The position numbers and the translations under genes were made by a program. A stretch of DNA of 64,000 nt. It comes from Macrosoma leucophasiata (Eukaryota > Arthropoda > Insecta > Lepidoptera > Hedylidae). The stretch's first letter is position 1. Each line of letters starts with the position of its first letter. The stretch covers positions 20,848,001 through 20,912,000 of the forward strand of contig JAWQUS010000007.1 in NCBI GenBank assembly GCA_036365455.1, read 5' to 3'. A model generated the notes under the pieces. That model searched no databases. It saw only the letters and a list, made by a program, of their open reading frames with translations, and was not told the origin of the DNA. This document shows, piece by piece, positions 60,801 through 64,000 of this stretch.

Positions 60801-63018
60801 GGCCATACAATTACTTGTACAGAAGCAAAACATTAGCTCTCAAGAGTGGCAACACATCTTCTTTTTGAACTCTCGACTTTTATGTAAAAAAAATGAAACG
60901 TCGTTCGCGAAAACCTAAAAACATAAAAACGTAACTTCACGGCTGTAATCCCCGAAGGGGTAGGCAGAGGTAAATGCATGCATTCAAGCATACATGCAAA
61001 CACCCACGACTCGCCGGTTACGTTTTTGGCCCATGTAACAGGTGGCGAACCTGTTGCCATCTCAAACTCAAACTCCGAGGTACTGGGAAACTTCCAGAAA
61101 ATGGAAAATCCCAATAGAACCTTTAAAGGCTTTTAAACCTTTATCTCTGATAGTCCCTGACCCGGGAATCGAATCCTGGACCTCCAGCGCAGTAGTAGTG
61201 ACCTGCTACCACTACGCTGAGGCAGTTAAATAAAAAAAAAACACAAAATTATTTCTGGTCCCATGGAATTTTCTCAGGTTGCATAATAGCTACGTCGCTA
61301 AAAAACAGTATACTACTCTATCACAAGATTGGGTGGAAATATGGGACCTTAGTACTGATAAGTGAACATACAATCATTGCGGATAATGCATTCATTACAC
61401 CACACAACCAAAGGTAATTTGTGTACTTTTTTGCCATATGTCATATTAAAGTTTTTTTTTTGCAATGCGTAAATTTATAACGAAAAAAAAAAATGGATAT
61501 AAAAACTAGTTACAATGGTTTTTTTACTTTTGGTCAGAAAAATACAGAATATCATATCTTTACTCTACTAATTGTTTAAGTGATTGTTAAATCTAAATAT
61601 TATGTATATTAATCTCCCTTACAGTAGAGACTTTTCTTGTATTGTATTGTATTGTATTGTATAAAGTATACATTCATTTTATAAGCTTCCTGTTCAAGAA
61701 ACGATTCAGTAAAATTGGAATAATATCAAAATAAAGGCAGAGTAAAAGGACAAACATAGTCTTATCGGAATCAAGAATCATAACATAAGTATTAGTAAAT
61801 GATAACGACAGAAATGTAATTTATCTCACCACAATAAATGACTAAAACTAGATAAATTGATAAATAACAGCCGCCTAGACACTCTCAACAAAATAATAAC
61901 AAACTTATCTGTCAAATAAATCTTTTTGTAAACATGACATGCTGATACTTCATCAACATAATGCAAAGATCAAGAACCAACAAATGATACATAAGTTTTC
62001 CGATGAATGCACAAAGTATTGGAGCTTAGAAGTGTTAGTAAATAAGTACAATCAGGTAACTCTCCGCGCTTATCCAAAAGCTGTCAGTACCCTGCTAGTA
62101 CATAAGCAGATGAATGTTAAGAAAAAAAAGAATGCAGTAGTATTCAGTGCACAACATCAGATCAGAACTTAGAACATGTCATGACATCTTATTACTAATG
62201 AAATTTGGGACCAAAATTGAACTGTATAAATGTTGATTCGCACACGATTAAAACAAATCAATATAGATTCACTACAAATCTGTCACTGAATAGCAATAAG
62301 AGATCATAATAAACAACTCGATACATACCTTGAAAGAACTGTGCACTAATGTTTCGTCGAGATCAATGACCATACACTTTTTATGCATGTCCTGATGTCT
62401 CACTGGCGGTAACAAGGGTCGCGGTGCATGGTCGGACATGACCAGTAGCGGTGGTGAAGCCCGGCCGTCGATGCTGTTCGCGCCATTGCCGCCCGGCGGG
62501 CCCTTGCCGCGCCCGCCGCGCCAACAGCACAGCAGCGAGCGCAGGAACCCGCCGCTCCCGCTAGACTTCTTACTGCCCAGCGGCGTCGTGCCTGACACTG
62601 GCGTACCGTCTCCATCGTTATGCTGCCCGCCCGCCGACAGTCCTACAACAACGGCATGGTTATTAAGGCACTCTCCGCAAGCGGAAGCTCAAATATGCTC
62701 ACTCCATCAATCCGTGTGGGATTGGTACGCTCTCAAGGTTGCTGCTTAGAATGTTATCGTCACCGATCCAATTGTTTACCTCAGGGTACACTCCTATCGT
62801 ACCCCAGTTCAAGGATTAAACACTTGACGATGCACTCATCTTGTAATTATCACAATCAACAGATATATACGAATCACGAGGAGGTAACATTATACGCTCT
62901 AATTTGATGGCAGTAGGTAACAGGTGTAACTCGGTTCAGATTTACCTCTGTCGGATCCATAGTTGTTTAATTGTTCGTCATCCCGTGACACCTGAGTTAT
63001 AATGGACGATGCGTCCAT
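33738..63018 (-). CDS. CTDSP1: CTD small phosphatase (CTDSP/SCP family), complete
   Basis: Exons on the minus strand: 63018-62946, 62642-62329, 41918-41737, 36673-36520, 33896-33738. All boundaries are GT/AG and phases fit, giving 294 codons including the stop (293 residues; human SCP1 261). The N-terminus [17 protein letters not shown] matches the family start, and an in-frame TAA lies directly before the ATG. SLLCCW near residues 60-65 matches the membrane-linked double cysteine of SCPs. The catalytic motif is [14 protein letters not shown], with nucleophile D118 and general acid D120. [43 protein letters not shown] and [17 protein letters not shown] complete the HAD-type fold. These enzymes remove phosphate from the RNA polymerase II C-terminal domain, REST or SMAD proteins; the substrate here is not shown. 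Intron 2 is about 20.4 kb and full of repeats. Which vertebrate paralogue is closest is undecided. Confidence 0.96.
34047..34110 (+). repeat. SINE 3' end with (atac)n tail
   Basis: 'ctaccccgttagggacctgg' followed by 'cgtgaagatacatacatac'. It is the tail of the tRNA-headed SINE seen complete at 60930-61228. Confidence 0.7.
34428..34690 (+). repeat. Dispersed repeat with 'gcccagcagt' tail, copy 1
   Basis: About 260 bp closely similar to 48263-48545: 'gtgaccgctagtggcaaatt', 'gccgtcggtcccggttgct', 'cttatgggcggtttgaaaa', 'gtgcccagcagtaagacgta'. The 3' end resembles RTE-type LINE ends common in moths and butterflies. Confidence 0.7.
35328..35760 (+). repeat. Family-1 repeat split by a family-S element
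   Basis: A family-1 copy runs 35328-35488 and resumes at 35702. The break falls inside its 'caccttaggcct' motif, and the inserted 206 bp is described separately. Confidence 0.8.
35489..35694 (+). mobile_element. Family-S element with 7-bp target duplication, copy 2
   Basis: 206 bp from 'cggagaatatgtaata' to 'tccgcggtgtg', with exact flanking repeats ccttagg (35482-35488 and 35695-35701). The unoccupied site is known from other family-1 copies, which read 'caccttaggcctcagg', so the 7-bp duplication is certain. Confidence 0.9.
35967..36127 (+). repeat. Family-1 repeat, 3' half
   Basis: From 'gtacggccctgtaatttcc' to 'ccacttccattacataaaaa', the A-tailed 3' end. Confidence 0.75.
36520..36673 (-). 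CDS. CTDSP1: CTDSP exon 4
   Basis: The acceptor is tgttccag|ATGG and the donor AATGCT|GTGAGT. It encodes [19 protein letters not shown], then [18 protein letters not shown] and [14 protein letters not shown]. It completes the arginine codon split with exon 3. Confidence 0.95.
36790..38780. other. CTDSP intron 3, left part; no gene seen
   Basis: AT-rich intron DNA. At 38166-38217 'aataaaatgaaaaagctatt' faces an imperfect inverted copy (about 24-bp arms), the only structure I noticed. Confidence 0.4.
38784..40311 (-). mobile_element. mariner transposon with nested LINE tail, frameshifted
   Basis: The inverted ends are 'taggttggggaaaaag' and 'ctttttccccaaccta'. The transposase frame lies in two pieces, 39905-39519 and 39508-38861, separated by a small frameshift. 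The first piece also lacks 'RSG' before RPITDK. Motifs [14 protein letters not shown] and [13 protein letters not shown] give a D-D-34-D pattern, as in true mariners. It is more complete than the copy at 20444, and the catalytic triad is intact. A 257-bp LINE tail has inserted upstream of the frame (39909-40165). Confidence 0.92.
39909..40165 (+). mobile_element. 5'-truncated LINE tail inserted in mariner
   Basis: Comparison with the mariner at 20444 gives the empty site 'cacacatttgcctaa'; here it is opened with a tttg duplication. The insert starts in frame with '[19 protein letters not shown]' and ends '[13 protein letters not shown]', then a stop and an AT-rich tail. It resembles the extreme C-terminus of a non-LTR reverse transcriptase protein, though I cannot name the clade. 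Confidence 0.7.
40322..41358. repeat. Diverged tandem duplication in CTDSP intron 3
   Basis: 40770-40940 and 41175-41358 are copies of one another ('gccccttttagacgacgagg', 'tcaatatcgactatcgatga', 'gatacagaagtgtc'). Upstream parts also match (40325-40470 with 41022-41160). The first unit is interrupted by the tRNA-like element at 40490-40705. Confidence 0.75.
40490..40705 (-). repeat. Fold-back element carrying a tRNA-like sequence, copy 3
   Basis: The tRNA-like block at 40570-40500 on the minus strand ('ggtagctcagttggaagagc', 'gctgcgagttcgagttt') is followed by the outer arm to 40705 ('gcctgaagtcaaatttttct'). The T-arm is damaged compared with copies 1 and 2. Confidence 0.65.
41379..41500 (-). 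pseudogene. Decayed duplicate of CTDSP exon 3
   Basis: It matches 41728-41850 in the same orientation: 'aaagactca', 'caatagat', 'ggcgagagggttcgcgt', 'cacgcggtgaa', 'aactcgtcgacg'-like end. The flanking intron 'tttacaagataggccttctt' also resembles the sequence below the true exon. A one-base gain breaks the frame and the splice donor is gone, so it cannot be used as an exon. Confidence 0.8.
41737..41918 (-). CDS. CTDSP1: CTDSP exon 3
   Basis: The acceptor is cgtttgcag|CCGATA and the donor GGATAG|GTGAGT. It encodes [18 protein letters not shown], then [18 protein letters not shown] and [18 protein letters not shown]. Confidence 0.95.
42138..42375 (+). repeat. Family-1 repeat
   Basis: From 'actggtggtagagtaccag' to 'ttatgtagatgtctatacg'; the 3' end is missing. 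Confidence 0.75.
42644..43049 (+). mobile_element. Poly(A) retroposon (family R), copy 3, intron-like segment kept
   Basis: A sense-strand copy from 'gagttttggcgggaacc' to a poly(A) run of about 20. It is flanked by aaacgactatt (42633-42643 and 43050-43060). The segment absent from copy 2 is 42677-42755 if bounded as GT...AG (79 nt). Confidence 0.85.
43196..43373 (-). repeat. Family-1 repeat, 3' half, diverged
   Basis: 'gtggcaaataagcatgcagc', 'cagcctatagacaactacac', 'ttgccactcccgaagcctaa' in minus orientation. Confidence 0.65.
43425..45690. other. CTDSP intron 2, part; no gene seen
   Basis: It holds a minus-strand LINE-like tail at 43436-43470 ('gaaagaaagaaaaatacttt'), a MITE end at 44240-44310 related to 30265-30580, and a CCG-rich repeat at 44780-44870 related to 52530-52735. 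There is no supported coding sequence. Confidence 0.4.
45697..45845 (-). repeat. SINE 3' part ('ggtaggcagag' family)
   Basis: 'cttcacgccaggtccctaac' and 'ggggtaggcagagtgtagag' through 'gacttttgaccccaccac'. It is the most complete body after the copy at 60930. Confidence 0.75.
45958..46505. repeat. Large (GGT)n/(GTT)n array
   Basis: About 550 bp of GGT with periodic GAT and GTT changes. It is bounded by a repeated 'atgacagctgtcatg' block (about 45956 and 46385), followed on each side by 'gcggtaatagtggtgttgg'-like sequence, so the array grew inside a duplicated unit. It lies in CTDSP intron 2. The poly-Val/Gly and poly-Thr reading frames over it are artefacts. Confidence 0.95.
47112..47246. 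mobile_element. Harbinger-like MITE
   Basis: The ends 'cggccgaatactcaacgtca' and 'tgacgtttgagtatttggccg' are inverted repeats, flanked by TTA (47109-47111, 47247-47249). Confidence 0.75.
47950..48147 (-). mobile_element. Family-S element with 7-bp target duplication, copy 3
   Basis: 198 bp on the minus strand, exact flanking repeats ccgttag (47943-47949 and 48148-48154). Ends and interior ('cgaagtgtccattct', 'ccgtcgcccataag') match copies 1 and 2. Confidence 0.88.
48247..48545 (+). repeat. Dispersed repeat with 'gcccagcagt' tail, copy 2
   Basis: Closely similar to 34428-34690. It sits between 'ttagtttgggttaacc' (48151) and an inverted 'ggttaacccaaactaa' (about 48592-48607), which suggests a host MITE around it. 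Confidence 0.7.
49205..49462 (+). repeat. Family-1 repeat
   Basis: From 'gtactagagttcgagggcg' to 'gccaccattgttacata', moderately diverged. Confidence 0.7.
50792..50914. repeat. Perfect palindrome with 59-bp arms
   Basis: 50792-50850 and 50856-50914 are exact reverse complements, separated by aaggc. I checked all 59 positions and found no mismatch. There is no match to the other repeats in the window. Confidence 0.9.
51283..51905. repeat. Cluster of three family-1 repeats in alternating orientation
   Basis: Plus-strand 5' part (51283-51382), a near-complete minus copy (51383-51703) and a plus-strand 3' part (51706-51905). The last ends with the 'cacttaacatcaatgtgagc' motif repeated twice. 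Confidence 0.75.
52354..52499. mobile_element. Small hairpin MITE
   Basis: The ends are 'cccccttattcataaac' and 'gtttatgaataaggggg'. The interior pairs partly ('ctttgtctttttc' with 'gacaaagacaaag'). Confidence 0.75.
52530..52735. repeat. CCG-rich repeat
   Basis: Repeated 'gtccgcc', 'gcggtcc', 'tttggtcggcg' motifs. A related block occurs at 44780-44870 (tccgccggcaaatccgcgg), ending in both cases 'gtgttactact'. Confidence 0.55.
54010..54104. repeat. Perfect 28-bp inverted repeat
   Basis: 54010-54037 and 54077-54104 are exact complements ('cttactaaattgtaccatga' on the left), with a 39-bp loop. Confidence 0.85.
54621..55972. mobile_element. TIR element containing a second TIR element
   Basis: The outer ends 'taggggagcc' and 'ggctccccta' extend as imperfect inverted repeats for about 100 bp (both arms include 'ataccttgcacc' and 'aaatctaa'). 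An inner element at about 54725-55575 has ends 'ggggccgttcaagtattacg' and 'acttgaacggcct'. A frame of 95 codons without an early ATG (54934-55221, with [10 protein letters not shown] and [16 protein letters not shown]) lies in the inner element; I do not recognise it. Confidence 0.7.
56350..56784 (+). pseudogene. Penelope-like element, GIY-YIG endonuclease end
   Basis: About 145 codons ending at a TAG encode a GIY-YIG nuclease-type segment: [39 protein letters not shown] and [13 protein letters not shown]. This order is typical of the C-terminus of Penelope-like reverse transcriptase. The reverse transcriptase part is absent, so the copy is 5'-truncated. It is followed by a 3' tail with 'cagtctgcccgggaccacgg'. 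Upstream bases 56284-56345 ('gggttccgtagtaaacaagg') belong to another common repeat, whose other end may be at 57058-57110. Confidence 0.85.
57445..57812. mobile_element. Fold-back MITE (family Q), copy 2, with LINE-tail insert
   Basis: Same segments as 23222-23590. The inner hairpin at 57667-57720 has 27-bp arms with one mismatch. The insert at about 57540-57640 ('ttggtcctaactcagcatga', 'cagcgctggtcttccg') matches the 3' end of the LINE at 3605-3660, and its first part is itself a palindrome. Confidence 0.65.
57820..58990. other. CTDSP intron 2, part; no gene seen
   Basis: AT-rich DNA. 57962-58015 ('ggccaagtgcgagtcggact', 'cacagggttccgta') is a fragment of a common insect repeat. Confidence 0.4.
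58996..59270 (+). repeat. tRNA-headed SINE
   Basis: The head 'tcgctggctcagtggtcgca' (box A) and 'gaggtcgatccccaggtcg' (box B) is followed by a body with 'gcacgttaagccgttcgtcc' and 'cttgtgcactatgacatc'. It ends at the adjoining family-1 copy. Confidence 0.7.
59271..59625 (+). repeat. Family-1 repeat with internal duplication
   Basis: A full-length copy in which about 100 bp ('aatttccg(a/g)cac' to 'gtgtctatagg') is present twice in tandem. It ends in 'cacataaaaaaaaaa'. Confidence 0.8.
59985..60125 (+). repeat. Fragment of tRNA-like fold-back family
   Basis: 'gatcgcaggttcgattcctg' (T-arm-like) and 'cccgaagtcaaattttactt', with outer arm 'tcgcatgtgttattgcg'. Confidence 0.55.
60677..60880 (+). 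repeat. Family-1 repeat, diverged
   Basis: 'actggtgttagagattcag' through 'gagtggcaacacatcttctt'; the 3' end is missing. Confidence 0.65.
60930..61228 (-). repeat. Complete tRNA-headed SINE
   Basis: On the minus strand, the head at 61217-61140 reads 'cagcgtagtggtagcagg' (box A) and 'aggattcgattcccggg' (box B). The body runs to 'ctgcctaccccttcgggg' at about 60945. It links the short 'ggtaggcagag' fragments elsewhere in the window to a tRNA-derived origin. Confidence 0.75.
61633..61662. repeat. (TATTG)n microsatellite
   Basis: About five uninterrupted TATTG units. Confidence 0.9.
62329..62642 (-). CDS. CTDSP1: CTDSP exon 2: membrane-anchor region and catalytic motif
   Basis: The acceptor is gttgtag|GACTG and the donor TTCAAG|GTATGT. 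It encodes a Gly/Ser-rich segment, [17 protein letters not shown], and [20 protein letters not shown]. It is very GC-rich (about 65-70% by eye in the first 200 bp). The first glycine codon is split with exon 1. Confidence 0.95.
62946..63018 (-). CDS. CTDSP1: CTDSP exon 1 (24 codons)
   Basis: ATG at 63018-63016, [17 protein letters not shown]..., donor AGAG|GTAAAT. It has an in-frame stop directly upstream. The exon is too short for usual open-frame searches and is recognised from the family's conserved N-terminus and the matching phase with exon 2 across a 303-bp intron. Confidence 0.9.
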
Positions 63019-63259
63019 TTAAACATTTGTTTTGGGCCCTTAAACAAATGGCAACGGAGTTTTTGTAAAATTTTAACACCATATAACTATTTTTTATCTC
63101 TCGTCTATCTTACAAAATGGCAGGCAAACTGAGCAAATACCAACTTTGGACACTACCAACGTAAAAATAAAATTATCTTGCTTTTCTTTTTAACATGGTA
63201 AATATATCCGCGTGTGAAAGAATGAGACTATAATTATTTATCATTCTTAAGTTGTTACA

Positions 63260-63797
63260 ACTGATAACAGCCAAAAGTAATCAGTGTTTACCACAGAGTT
63301 AATATACATGGAGAAGGTGCATTCTACTATAGAAGTAGTTATACAATAATGGGTAAAATCGACATAAGTCTGACAAAAACAGTTTTGACTATTTCTAACT
63401 AACAAGTAGCTCCCTATGTAAAAAGAGACACAAGATGTATGCAGAGTATCAATTTTCGAAATGATTTGATGTGACGTCATACTTATGCCTTCGCGTGCCC
63501 GTCGGCGCCATTGTATGTGCCCGATTTGTGGTACATCTGTTGTCAAACAGGTGCTCGTGATATTTTTGCTGTTTTCTTGAAAACTAAATCTTTTAACTAG
63601 ATAATGTGGTATTCTAGGTTTTGCATTATGTTGACTGATTATGCTCTCGTACTGTTTAAAACAGAGTGATACACGGAAAAACGAAAATAATCTTGGATTT
63701 AACTTTGTGAGGTTATGTACAAATTTTCACGGATTGTGTCGTATTCGGTGGGATTTTGAAATGCAGTGATATATAGTGATATGTTTTATTAGGAGTT
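63260..63797 (-). mobile_element. Fold-back element, right copy
   Basis: Nearly identical over about 510 bp to 5084-5600, in inverted orientation. It lacks the extra inverted tail of the left copy. It lies about 240 bp upstream of the CTDSP start codon. Confidence 0.75.
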
Positions 63798-64000
63798 TTG
63801 AAGACCTGTGTAAGTTTCGTATGACTTATAAGACTTTTAATGCTATTCATATTCATTCTTTACTAAAAATAACATTTTTAAATGGTGATGTACGAATACT
63901 AACCTAATATATCAAAGTATCGATATAAAATTATTTTCATATCAATTTTAATTATGTAATATTATATTGTATTAGCATTATACTCGATAGAATTTCTTGT
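63798..64000. other. Right edge; nothing seen
   Basis: AT-rich sequence with no recognisable feature. Confidence 0.4.

Noticed and set aside
62438..62749. Plus-strand proline-rich open frame of 103 codons
   Set aside because: It is the antisense of GC-rich CTDSP exon 2.

Overview
The window looks like a piece of an insect nuclear genome, most likely from a moth or butterfly. This rests on spliced genes with GT-AG introns, an AT-rich background crowded with small transposons, and repeat types I associate with Lepidoptera (tRNA-headed SINEs, repeats ending in a 'cccagcagtgagacgta'-type tail, 'aaagatgtccactg' fragments, many MITEs). The species cannot be named from sequence alone.

Three protein-coding genes can be supported. 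(1) On the minus strand at the left edge lies the first coding exon (26 codons) of eIF3h, a translation initiation factor subunit; the rest lies left of base 1. (2) On the plus strand, 6372-19913 carries a complete alsin (ALS2) gene. Nine coding exons keep reading phase and encode about 1596 residues: RCC1-like repeats, a DH/PH region, MORN repeats and a C-terminal VPS9 domain. (3) On the minus strand, 63018-33738 carries a complete CTDSP/SCP-type small C-terminal-domain phosphatase. Five coding exons encode 293 residues. The first exon is only 24 codons long, and one intron is about 20.4 kb.

Layout: 1-6300 is the divergent spacer between eIF3h and ALS2, with two hAT-like MITEs, two copies of a poly(A) retroposon, a LINE remnant and a fold-back element. 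6372-19913 is ALS2, whose introns hold MITEs, SINE-like repeats and a decayed copy of one of its own exons. 19914-33737 lies between the convergent 3' ends of ALS2 and CTDSP; it holds a dead mariner, MITEs and a retrocopy, and I see no gene there. 33738-63018 is CTDSP with repeat-filled introns: a second mariner, a decayed copy of its own exon 3, a large GGT array, a 59-bp perfect palindrome, nested TIR elements and a Penelope-like GIY-YIG fragment. 63019-64000 holds the CTDSP upstream region and the second copy of the fold-back element.

The three genes belong to separate pathways (translation initiation, Rab5/endosome signalling, phosphatase control of transcription or signalling), and nothing suggests they act together. 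The less expected signals are in the repeats. They include a family with exact 7-bp target duplications, a retroposon family in which one copy lacks an intron-like segment, tRNA-like sequences inside inverted-repeat elements, and two independent partial exon duplications inside genes.
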